DNA of 64,000 nt, taken from NCBI GenBank assembly GCA_947453725.1, contig CANGHH010000016.1, forward strand, positions 1 to 64,000, written 5' to 3'. The DNA is from Betaproteobacteria bacterium. Its GTDB lineage: Bacteria; Pseudomonadota; Gammaproteobacteria; Burkholderiales; Burkholderiaceae_C. Each line of letters starts with the position of its first letter. Within the stretch, counting starts at the first letter, position 1. Below are positions 25,588 to 33,857 of the stretch, one piece after another. The notes under the pieces were generated by a model. The model was not told the origin of the DNA. It saw only the letters and a list, made by a program, of their open reading frames with translations, and ran no database searches. The position numbers and the translations under genes were made by a program.

Positions 25588-28353
25588 ATGGCACTGCCCG
25601 ACGGACTGTATGACCTGTTGCTGACCGAGGGGCTGACCCGGTCGCTCGCCGTCATCGACCCCGCCAGTGCGGATGTGTGGCCTCTCAAAGGTGGCGCAGC
25701 CGAATTCCTGGCCGACGTCATCACGCGACAGCTCGCCACCATCCTTGACGATTTCTCTGGCGACGACGCCGACAAAGCCAAGCGCCAACTCGAACTGGCT
25801 CTTCACCGCCGGCAAGGGCTCGCCTTCACTGCTGCAGGAGATCCGACGCGAGTTGGCGTCGAGCGACCAGGTCGACATCCTGGTCAGCTTCATCACCGTG
25901 TCTGGCGTGCGCAAGTTGCAGGACGTGCTGCAGCAGATCACGGCCATGGGCGGGCAGGGCAGGGCAGGGCAGCGACGCGCCTGCGCATCCTGACCACGAC
26001 CTACACCGGCGCCACCGAGGCGCGTGCGCTGGACGAACTCGCGCGCCTGCCCGGCTGCGAAGTGCGCGTGTCGCTCGACGGCCGGCGCACGCGCTTGCAC
26101 GCTAAAGCCTGGCTGTTCCAGCGCAAGTCCGGCTTCGGCTCTGCGTATGTCGGCAGCGCCAACCTCTCTGGCGCTGCGCTGACCGGTGGACTGGAGTGGA
26201 CGGTCAAGCTGACCCAGCGCGCGCAAGAAGCGCTGTTCGCGCGGGCCGTTACCCACTTCGAGACGCTGTGGGCCGACAACGAGTTCCAGCGTTACGACCC
26301 GGACAACGTCGAGCACCGGCAAGCCTTGGCCGCCGCTCTCGGCCACGAGTCCTTCGGCGGCGAGCCCGGCGCCACGATCAGCTTCTTCGACCTGCAGCCC
26401 AAGACCTACCAGCAGGAGATGCTGGAGCAATTGACCACCGAGCGCGCCCACGGCCGCAACAGAAACCTTCTGGTCGCAGCCACCGGCACCGGCAAGACCG
26501 TGGTGGCCGCTTTCGACTATCGGAACACCTGCCGCATTGAAGGCGGTCGCCCACGACTGCTGTTCGTGGCTCACCGCGAAGAGATCCTGCGCCAGGCCTT
26601 GCGCACCTACCGCGAGGTGCTGCGCGACCCCGAGTTCGGTGACCTGCTCACGGGCAGGCACCAACCCGAACGCTGGGGTCACCTGTTCGCCACCATCGAC
26701 AGCGTGAGCAGCCGCGACTTGGTCGCCACCGTCGGTGCCGATCACTGGCACACCGTCGTGGTGGACGAATGCCACCGCCTGGCCGCTGATCGCTTCGATG
26801 CCTTTGCCAGGGCGGTCCGTCCCAGCGTCTTGCTGGGCTTGACCGCGACCCCCGAACGCAGCGACGGGCAACCCATCGCGCAATATTTCGATGCCCGCCC
26901 AGACGGTCGTCCCGCCGTCGAATTGCGGCTGTGGCACGCACTCGATTTGCAGCTGCTGGCACCCTTCGAGTACTACGCCTGCGACGACGACACCGATTTC
27001 TCGGCCGTACCCTGGGACAAGCCCGGCGAACGCGAAGCCTTGGACAAGCTCGTCACCGCGAATGACGTTCGGGCTCGCCTGGTCGTCAACGAATGGCGCC
27101 GCCTGGCGTCCGATGCATCGCGATCACGCGCCATCGTCTTCTGCGTTTCGGTCGCGCATGCCGAGTTCATGACGGACTGGCTCAACCGTGCCGGTTTGCC
27201 AGCAGCCTGCGTGGTCGGGACCACGGCGAGCGAAGAGCGGCGCCGCGCGCCGCAACGCCTGCTGAGTGGCGAACTGTGCGCGCTGGTGACCGTCGATCTG
27301 TACAACGAAGGCATCGACCTGCCCATGGTCGACACGCTGTTGCTGCTGCGACCCACGCAGAGCCCCGTGCTGTTCCACCAGCAAATCGGCCGCGGCCTGC
27401 GCCTGGCGCCGGGCAAGGAGAGTTGCCTGGTGCTGGACTTCGTGGGGCACCACCGCACCGAGTTCCGGTTCGACCGGCTGTTGTCCAGCCTGACCGGCTT
27501 GTCGCGTCGCGAGTTGGTCGAAGGCGTCGAGAACGGTTTCGGCAGCCTGCCGCCCGGCTGCCACATCCACCTGCAGCGGCAGACACGAGAGCAGGTGCTG
27601 CAAGGCTTGCGTGCGCTGACGACGCAGAACTGGCGCCGTCTGAAGACAGAGTTGCAGACCTATGCGGCGCTGAAGGGCCGTACCGCTGTGAGCCTGGCCG
27701 ACTTCCTGCACGACCAGGCGCTGGAACTCGAAGATATCTACCGCGCCGGCACCGGCCAGGGCCGCAGCGGCTGGACGGCGTTGAAGCGCGACGCCGGCTT
27801 GATCGTCGCGGAGCCCGGCCCGGAGGAAGACTACTTCAGCCGCCGCTTAGGTGACCTGCTGCACGTGGACGACCCGCGCCGGCTTGATGTGATGGTGGCA
27901 GTCGGGTCGCAGCCGGGCGACCTGCAAGCGATCGAGACACAGGGTGCGTTGGGTGTGCAGATGCTGGCCTATCAGATCGATGGCCGGCATGAGCAGGCCG
28001 CCGGCCTCGAGGCTTTCGCCGAACGACTGAGCCGTCACCCGGCCATCGCCTCGGAGTTGGTCGAGTTATCGGGATTGCTGCAGGCCCGCAGCACCTTGGG
28101 TGCCAAAGTCGTGCCCGGGCTCGAAGACACGCCCTTGTGCCTGCACGCGGCCTATGGCGCCCGTGAACTGCTCACGGCCGTTGGCTGGCTGACGTCAGCG
28201 CGCAGAGCGCCGTTCCAGGCTGGCGTGCTGCCGTTGAAAGAGCGAAACTTGGAGTCGACCGAGGGCGACCGGCCCATGAGCATCGTTTGGAAACTGCAGA
28301 CACCACTTCCGGCGCGACTGTTCAGGGAATTCAGCGTGCTGCGTGGCGCTTAG
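25588..28353 (+). pseudogene. PLD-DEAD helicase-DUF3427 protein, frameshifted and truncated
   Basis: A 921-codon frame, but the protein is damaged. Residues 1-70 are normal. From about 25795 to 25960 the conserved sequence (LFTAGKGSPSLLQEIRREL, VDILVSFITVSGVRKLQDVL) lies in another frame, and it returns after a (GGGCA)4 tract. Next come a PLD motif (HAKAWLF, then GSANLSGAAL), Walker A in ATGTGKT, a DEAD-type box DECH, the helicase motif QIGRGLRLAPGKE, and DUF3427-like sequence. It stops after PLKERNLE, short of the usual ending. Intact relatives are SF2 helicases of defence islands and repair. The two shifts, if not sequencing errors, make it inactive or phase-variable. Confidence 0.7.
25952..25971. 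repeat. Pentanucleotide tract (GGGCA)4
   Basis: Four tandem GGGCA units lie exactly where the helicase gene switches back to its main frame. Gain or loss of one 5-bp unit shifts the reading frame, so the tract can act as a slippage site. It could equally be simple decay of a dead gene. Confidence 0.8.
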
Positions 28354-28648
28354 CCCTGGCGCTTGTCACCCTTTTGGTGACCCACGGCGCCAGCGGCGGT
28401 GCCTTCATCGGCACGCAGTTCGACCAGGACGCCATCGTCTGGGTCGGCAGCGATGCTGTTCCGCAACTCATGCTGCTGCGCTGAATGCCAGGGCGGGCTG
28501 ATGCGCTTGTCGAATGCGGGGCTCTGCGCGGGCGAAAGGGCTTACCTTGCACTTCGGCATGACGACTGTTTGCTGTGCCGTTGTGCTGGCCAATCGGGCA
28601 GGCGCGGGGCAAGGCGGTTTCGGCAAGTGGTGCGCCGGGTTCAGGCGC
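28354..28648. other. Intergenic region, no gene seen
   Basis: About 295 bp between the truncated helicase gene and the convergent VIT-family gene. Short frames here have no domain or start site. It holds one copy (28496-28524) of a 29-nt dispersed repeat that recurs at 43494-43522. Confidence 0.5.
28496..28524. repeat. 29-nt dispersed repeat, copy 1
   Basis: Matches 43494-43522 at 27 of 29 positions (GGCTGATGCGCT then GTCGAA then GCGGGGCTC). Both copies lie in gene-free DNA just before the 3' end of a minus-strand gene. Nature unknown. Confidence 0.6.
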
Positions 28649-29356
28649 TCAGGCCACAGCACCGAACAGGGCTCCGGCGCCGGCGGTGACCGCCATGGCG
28701 ACGGCACCCCAGAACGCGACGCGCCAGGTGCCGTCCCACATGCGCGCGCCGCCAACCTGGGCAGAGAGCGCACCCAGGCCAGCCAGAAAAACCAGCGACG
28801 ACACCGACACCCAGAGAATCAGATGCGCAGGCGTGGCCGTGGCGACAACGGCGATGGGCAGCACAGCGCCCACCGAGAAACTGGCCGCCGAGGCCCAGGC
28901 TGCCTGCATCGGACGCGCCTCGGTCGTGTCGCTGAGCCCCAGCTCGTCGCGGGCATGCGCGCCCAGCGCGTCATGGGCCATCAACTTGCCGGCCACCTGA
29001 TCGGCCAGCGGCGCATCCAGACCCCGGCCGACATAGATGCTGGCCAACTCGCGTCGTTCACCCACCGGGTCCCGCGTCAACTCGGTACGCTCCCGTGCCA
29101 GGTCGGCCTTCTCGGTGTCCGCCTGGGCGTGCACGGACACGAATTCACCCGCCGCCATCGACATGGCGCCAGCGATCAAGCCCGAGACACTGGTCAGCAG
29201 GATCGTCCGGTGCTCTGCGCCCGCCGCAGCCACGCCCAGCACCAGACTGGCGGTCGACACGATGCCGTCGTTGGCGCCGAGCACCGCGGCGCGCAACCAG
29301 CCGATGCGGTCGCTGTGGTGGTGTTCGGCGTGGCTTCGCAGATCAATTCCCTTCAA
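28649..29356 (-). CDS. VIT1/CCC1-family iron or manganese transporter
   Basis: A 235-aa integral membrane protein. HAEHHHSDRIGWLRAAVLGANDGIVSTASLVLG is the conserved first part of bacterial VIT/CCC1 proteins, followed by GLIAGAMSMAAGEFVSVHAQADTEKADLA. The family moves Fe2+ or Mn2+ across the membrane; its metal-binding cytoplasmic loop (about residues 80-130) contains the usual E and D residues. Five hydrophobic segments are visible. No ATG lies near the conserved start. A TTG at 29356 overlaps the TGA of the upstream small gene (TTGA), and a CTG at 29341 follows AAGGGA. TTG is preferred, with doubt. Confidence 0.8.
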   Translation of the reverse strand: MKGIDLRSHAEHHHSDRIGWLRAAVLGANDGIVSTASLVLGVAAAGAEHRTILLTSVSGLIAGAMSMAAGEFVSVHAQADTEKADLARERTELTRDPVGERRELASIYVGRGLDAPLADQVAGKLMAHDALGAHARDELGLSDTTEARPMQAAWASAASFSVGAVLPIAVVATATPAHLILWVSVSSLVFLAGLGALSAQVGGARMWDGTWRVAFWGAVAMAVTAGAGALFGAVA

Positions 29357-29544
29357 ACCGCCAACGCTTCCGGCGCCGGGCTCCGGGCATCGAACGCCAG
29401 GACATCGATCTGCGAGCGGTGCGTGGCGATGCAGACCTCGGTCTGGAAGCACGACAGCCCGGCGATGACCAACAGCAGGAACACCGGCGCCACGGACAGC
29501 TGTATCGCCTGCTGGACGAGGATCGCATCATCTGGTGCAGCCAT
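29353..29544 (-). CDS. Small membrane protein, truncated DUF2721-like
   Basis: A 63-aa product beginning MAAPDDAILVQQAIQLSVAPVFLLLVIAGL, which matches the first membrane helix of DUF2721 proteins. The second half (from about residue 33) has no resemblance to that family, so a larger gene was probably cut and its tail replaced. The stop overlaps the TTG start of the VIT-family gene, suggesting coupled translation and retained expression. The role is unknown; it may now serve mainly as a leader for the transporter gene. Confidence 0.5.
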   Translation of the reverse strand: MAAPDDAILVQQAIQLSVAPVFLLLVIAGLSCFQTEVCIATHRSQIDVLAFDARSPAPEALAV

Positions 29545-29558
29545 CGGGATCTCTGGTT

Positions 29559-30590
29559 TCAATCCGCGAAGTCCAGCACCACCCGCGACGGCACTTCGCC
29601 TTGGGCCAGGCGTTCGAAGACGGCGTTGATGGCGGACAGCGGCTGCATTTCGATGTCGGCCTTGACCATGCCGGCGGCGGCGAAGGCCAGGGCCTCAGCC
29701 ATGTCGCGCCGGTTGCCCACGAAGGAGCCGCGGATGGTGATGCAGTTGGCCACCAGGTCGAACAACGGCGTCGGAAAGTCGCCCGGCGGAATGCCCACCA
29801 GCACGCAGGTGCCGTGCTTGCGCGTCATGCCCACGCCCTGCTTGAAAGCCGGCAAGGACGGCGCCGTGATCAGCACGCCGTGTGCACCGCCGTCGGTGAT
29901 CTTGCGCACGGCCGCCACCGGGTCGCCGGTCCTGGCGTTGACCGCGGCATTGGCGCCCAGACGCCTGGCGTGTTCGAGCTTGCGGTCGTCGATGTCGACT
30001 GCGCAGACGTGCAGGCCCATGGCCTTGGCGTACTGCACCCCCAGGTGACCCAGGCCGCCGATGCCCGAGATAACCACCCATTGCCCCGGCCGGACCTGCG
30101 TTTCCTTCAGGCCCTTGTACGAGGTGATGCCGGCGCAGATCAGGGGCGCCGCGTCGCGTGCGGCCAGGCCCGCCGGAATGCGCGCGACATAGTTCGGGTC
30201 GGCGACGATGTATTCGGCAAAACCGCCGTTCTTCGTGTAGCCGCCGAATTGCGCTTTGCCGCAGACCGGTTCCTGCGCCGCCAGGCAGAACTCGCAATGG
30301 CCGCAGGCCGAATACAGCCAGGGCACGCCGACCCGGTCACCTTCCCTCACCCCCGTGACGCCGGCACCCAGCGCGGTGACGATGCCGATGCCTTCGTGCC
30401 CCGGTGTGAAGGGCAGCGTCGGCTTCAGCGGCCAATCGCCGCCAGCAGCGTGGAGATCGGTGTGGCAGACGCCGCAGGCCTCGGTCTTGACCAGGATCTG
30501 CCCTGCACCGGGGGTGGGGATGTCGAGTTCCTTCAGCACCAGCGGCTGGCCGAATCGTTCGACCTGCGCCGCTTGCATCTTGCGTGTCAT
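29559..30590 (-). CDS. adhP: Zinc-dependent alcohol dehydrogenase AdhP
   Basis: A 343-aa medium-chain dehydrogenase that oxidises primary alcohols such as ethanol with NAD+. Catalytic zinc ligands are in ACGVCHTDLHAAGGDWP and the GHEG motif; the structural zinc site is CGHCEFCLAAQEPVC; the Rossmann loop is SGIGGLGHLG. Length and motif order are those of AdhP. The start MTRKMQ (30590) is taken because it overlaps the stop of the SDR remnant upstream (ATGA); ATG 30578 is an alternative. It is read toward the DUF2721 and VIT genes. Confidence 0.9.
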   Translation of the reverse strand: MTRKMQAAQVERFGQPLVLKELDIPTPGAGQILVKTEACGVCHTDLHAAGGDWPLKPTLPFTPGHEGIGIVTALGAGVTGVREGDRVGVPWLYSACGHCEFCLAAQEPVCGKAQFGGYTKNGGFAEYIVADPNYVARIPAGLAARDAAPLICAGITSYKGLKETQVRPGQWVVISGIGGLGHLGVQYAKAMGLHVCAVDIDDRKLEHARRLGANAAVNARTGDPVAAVRKITDGGAHGVLITAPSLPAFKQGVGMTRKHGTCVLVGIPPGDFPTPLFDLVANCITIRGSFVGNRRDMAEALAFAAAGMVKADIEMQPLSAINAVFERLAQGEVPSRVVLDFAD

Positions 30591-30904
30591 GACGCATCCT
30601 TCGGGAATTCGGCGCAGCGGGCGACGGCCTCGCCCGCCGTGAACGCCTGGCGCAACTGGGTGGCGTTGTACGGGCCCAGCGCTGGCATGCCGCGGATGCC
30701 TGCCAGTGACGACAGGTTGAGGATGCAGCCACGGCGGTGCCGGCGCATGCCGGGCTGCACGGCCTGGACCATGGCGGTCCGGCCGAACACCTTGAACCAG
30801 ACCGGCGCTGCGCCGGCTGGGGATGGCGTGGTTTTCTTGTTCATCGATGTTCCTGGCCACGGCCCCGACTCAACTTTGTTTTTAGACACCCCGTCGCCCA
30901 CCAT
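30587..30904 (-). pseudogene. Short-chain dehydrogenase fragment
   Basis: About 105 codons. The middle, VFGRTAMVQAVQPGMRRHRRGCILNLSSLAG followed by LGPYNAT, matches the segment of SDR enzymes with the catalytic Ser-Tyr region (N-L-S-S, then Y-N-A-T where Y-x-x-x-K is expected). The NAD-binding N-terminus and the substrate-binding C-terminus are absent, and the lysine is lost (YNATQ). It ends by overlapping adhP (ATGA). The frame may still be translated as a leader of adhP, but it cannot be an active dehydrogenase. Confidence 0.6.
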
Positions 30905-30942
30905 GGTCTTCTCCTACACGCTGTCAAGCGTTGACTTATCAA

Positions 30943-31494
30943 TCAGGTTTTGCCGAAGGTCATCTTGGCACTGGCCACACAACTGGACTTGGCATCGCCG
31001 GCCAGTGCATCGCACTTCTGAATCGCCACCTTGTAGTCGGCGTCGCGCTGGTCGGTCGCCGCGTCCTTGCGGGCCTCGCCGATCTCCTTGCCCAGCTTGG
31101 CATCCGCCAGGGCCTTGACTTCGACGGCCTTGGCTTCCTTGACGCAGACGGACTTGGGATTTCCTGTCAGGTCGTCACAACGTTCCTTGGCCACGGCATA
31201 AGTGGTTTCGGCCTTGGCCACCAGCACCTTGTTGCGGTCTGAAACCTTGCCGCTGTAGCCATATTCCAGTTCGGCCCGTGCAACCTTTTCCTTTGCCTTG
31301 CCTTCCTCGACGCAGATGTCCTTGGCATTGCCAGTCTGCGAGCCGCAGGCTGCCTTGTCCGACGTGTAGTCCGCCTTGATGCGGGTCTTGCTGGATTGGT
31401 AGTCCGACTTGGACATCGCAGCCGCCTGGGCCATCGGCAGCGCCAGCACGCCGGCGGTCAGAAGCGCAAACGTGAGCACGGTGTTCTTGATCAT
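30943..31494 (-). CDS. Secreted cysteine-repeat hypothetical protein
   Basis: A 183-aa exported protein: signal peptide MIKNTVLTFALLTAGVLAL with cleavage about AQA-AA. The mature part is helical and Lys/Ala-rich with three repeats of the form C-x4-6-G-x2-K-x2-C (CGSQTGNAKDIC, CDDLTGNPKSVC, CDALAGDAKSSC). Each repeat could close a disulfide loop. Similar proteins occur widely in Burkholderiales near stress genes; their function is not known to me. GGAG-like sequence precedes the ATG. Next to PRC-barrel and CsbD genes, a periplasmic stress role is plausible but inferred. Confidence 0.7.
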   Translation of the reverse strand: MIKNTVLTFALLTAGVLALPMAQAAAMSKSDYQSSKTRIKADYTSDKAACGSQTGNAKDICVEEGKAKEKVARAELEYGYSGKVSDRNKVLVAKAETTYAVAKERCDDLTGNPKSVCVKEAKAVEVKALADAKLGKEIGEARKDAATDQRDADYKVAIQKCDALAGDAKSSCVASAKMTFGKT

Positions 31495-31551
31495 GGAATC
31501 TCTCCGAAAATGGGGTGAATCGGGTGCGGGACCTTCAGGCCCCGCACGACG

Positions 31552-31962
31552 TCATTCGGCGCTGTAGGGTGTGCCATAGAACTTGTGCACCCCAGTGGCC
31601 CAGGTGCGGTCGGACATCGAAGGCCAGCGGTCCTTGTCGAAGCCCGGCGCGTCCTTCAGGGCTTCCTTCAGCACATTGAGCGTGAAGCGCTTGTTGTCGG
31701 TGTCCAGCTTCAATGCTGCCCAGGGTACGGCGAAGAGTTTGTCGCCCATGCCCAGCAAGCCGCCGAACGACAGCACGGCGTAGGCGACCTTGCCGGAGGC
31801 CATGTCGATCATGAATTCCTTGATGTCACCCAGGTCCTCGCCGTCCTTGTTGTAAACATCGTTGCCCAGTAGCGTGTTGGCGCCCATTAGCGCGGGGCCT
31901 GGCCCGGAGCCGCTGTTGGCGTACATGCCGAAGTTGTCACGCGTGACGTCGTTGGTTTCCAT
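31552..31962 (-). CDS. PRC-barrel domain protein
   Basis: A 136-aa protein starting METNDVTRDNFGMY. The PRC-barrel core is at about residues 25-95: GANTLLGNDVYNKDGEDLGDIKEF then GKVAYAVLSFGGLLGMGDKLFAVPW. The C-terminus (SDRTWATGVHKFYGTPY) is a tail common to Burkholderiales stress-related members. PRC-barrels bind partners in RNA processing, photosynthesis or stress responses; the partner here is not known. A frame-broken copy of the last 40 codons lies at 39856-39985. The ATG at 31962 marks the start of similarity, although the frame is open far upstream. Confidence 0.8.
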   Translation of the reverse strand: METNDVTRDNFGMYANSGSGPGPALMGANTLLGNDVYNKDGEDLGDIKEFMIDMASGKVAYAVLSFGGLLGMGDKLFAVPWAALKLDTDNKRFTLNVLKEALKDAPGFDKDRWPSMSDRTWATGVHKFYGTPYSAE

Positions 31963-32201
31963 ATGGATTCCTGGTGTGGGTGTATCGGCCGGAACGCGAT
32001 GTCTTGCCCGGATGGGTGTGGGACATCTCGTTTCGTTCACGGTCTGGGCCCGGAGGCCCGCGACGCCAGTGCGAACATAGGCGCCAGCCGGCTTGCGGTC
32101 TGTGCGCGAGCGAACCCGGTCATGGCAGACGCTCATGCGCACGCACGGGGGTGCGCCGGCGGGAAAACTGAGCGCATGGCGGCGGGTTTGCGACCCGTGC
32201 G

Positions 32202-33602
32202 TCAGAGCCAGTATTCCCACAGGCGACCGAACCACTCCTGAACGCGAAAGGTCGGACTGCGACGCTCCCATGCTGCGGGTTCGATGGCATCCGACGCGGC
32301 CAGGTCGCGATCGAACATGGTCTGTACCTGTTGCCCGAAGTCGGCGCCCAGCATGACGGCATTGAGTTCGTGGTTGTGCAGGAAGCTGCGCCAGTCCAGG
32401 TTGGTGGAGCCCACGGTGGCCCAGACGCCGTCCACCAGCGCTGTCTTCGAGTGCAGCACGACGCCGCGGCGTTCGAAGATCCGGACACCGCCCTTCAGCA
32501 ACTGCGCGTAGTGGCTGCGCCCGGCGTGGAAGACCAGCCACGAGTCGGTCTGCGCCGGCAGGATCAAGGTCACCTCGACGCCGCGCGCCGCGGCGGCCAC
32601 CAGCGCCTGCAGCAGCTGCGGGTCGGGCGCGAAGTAGGCGTTGGTGATGCGAACGCTGGTCTCGGCACTGGCTATGGCCGACAGCAGCGTCGCGTAGATC
32701 AGGCTGTAGGCCTCTTCCGGCGAACTGCCGATGGCGCGCACCACCTGAGTGCCCATTGCCGGCAAGGGCGGGAAGTAGTCGCGAGGCTGCAAGGGTGGCC
32801 CGTGCTGGCCCTGCCAAGCGGCCAGAAAGAGCTTCTGCAGTTCGGCCACCACCGGGCCCTGCACCTGCAGGTCCGTGTCGCGCCAGGCCAGCGCGGCGTT
32901 GGCGTCGACGCGCTTGGCCTTGCCGAAGGAGCCGCCTGAGTACACGCTGCTGATGTTGATGCCGCCGAGAAAGGCGATGCGGCCGTCGACGATGAGCAGC
33001 TTGCGGTGGTCGCGTTGGTTCCATTCCCAACCCTCGCGCGCCGTCAGCGGGTTGACAGGGTTGAACTCGAGGACCTGCACGCCGGCCGCGCTGAGGCGCT
33101 GGAAAAAGACCACTGGCGTGCCGAAGGTGCCGGCGCTGTCGCGCAGCAGGTTGACCTGCACGCCTTGCGCCTGCTTGGCCAGCAGGGCCTCGGCGAACTG
33201 GCGGCCGACGGCGTCGTCGTCGAGGATGTAGGTCTCCATGTTGATGTGGTCGCGCGCCGCGGCGATCGCGCCGAGCATGGCGCGGTAGGTGGCCGGGCCG
33301 TCCTGCAGCAGGCGCACCGCATTGCCCGTGGTCAGCGGGCTGCCGACGATGGCTTCTTCCAGCGCGAGATGGCGGCCGAAGATGTCGGTTGGTTCACCGC
33401 CGCGCTGCAGGCGCTGCAGGATGGCGCGGCTCTGTGCGGCGGATAGCGGGCCGCTCGCGCCCGCCAGCGGAACCGGCCGCGCCGGCCGGTGCCCGAGGTC
33501 GGGAACGAACGTGGGCAGGCTGCTGCAGCTCAAGCCGAGCAGTCCGGCCGTGATCAAGGCCACGCCCAGCCCAAGGGCACGGCGCAGGCTGGGCAAGTTC
33601 AT
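32202..33602 (-). CDS. Phospholipase D/cardiolipin synthase-like lipoprotein
   Basis: A 466-aa member of the PLD superfamily with two catalytic HKD motifs: DHRKLLIVDG (followed by AFLGGINI) and LHSKTALVDG (followed by ATVGSTNLD). This layout is that of cardiolipin synthases, which join phosphatidylglycerol-type lipids. The N-terminus is a lipoprotein-like signal (LLGLSCSS, lipobox near residue 26), so the protein is probably anchored in the membrane facing the periplasm. Divergent from the FtsH-like gene, with 255 bp between them. Lipid substrate not shown by the sequence. Confidence 0.85.
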   Translation of the reverse strand: MNLPSLRRALGLGVALITAGLLGLSCSSLPTFVPDLGHRPARPVPLAGASGPLSAAQSRAILQRLQRGGEPTDIFGRHLALEEAIVGSPLTTGNAVRLLQDGPATYRAMLGAIAAARDHINMETYILDDDAVGRQFAEALLAKQAQGVQVNLLRDSAGTFGTPVVFFQRLSAAGVQVLEFNPVNPLTAREGWEWNQRDHRKLLIVDGRIAFLGGINISSVYSGGSFGKAKRVDANAALAWRDTDLQVQGPVVAELQKLFLAAWQGQHGPPLQPRDYFPPLPAMGTQVVRAIGSSPEEAYSLIYATLLSAIASAETSVRITNAYFAPDPQLLQALVAAAARGVEVTLILPAQTDSWLVFHAGRSHYAQLLKGGVRIFERRGVVLHSKTALVDGVWATVGSTNLDWRSFLHNHELNAVMLGADFGQQVQTMFDRDLAASDAIEPAAWERRSPTFRVQEWFGRLWEYWL

Positions 33603-33857
33603 CGGGTTCTCGTCGATTCGGTGCGCGGGGATCCGGGGAGGGCTGATGCGGCTTGTCGGCTACTTCAGTCCTGGTGTCTGTGCGCTGTCGGACAGGACCG
33701 CGCGGCATTGAAGCCGCCCGTGTTGGGCAAGCGGCTTCCAAAGGCCCGATCTGGCAGGGCATTGCGCCTCACTTCCACCGCGACCCGGCTGCAGCGCAAA
33801 CGTAGGCTCGACCATGCGACCGACTGCCCACCTGCTGCCCGAGTTTCCACACCCCCG

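Noticed and set aside
28287..28484. 65-codon frame overlapping the helicase 3' end
   Set aside because: Shifted frame of the truncated helicase gene with a hydrophobic run, no start site of its own.
28514..29629. 371-codon plus-strand frame
   Set aside because: Antisense to the VIT-family gene and the small DUF2721-like gene, Arg-rich, no domain.
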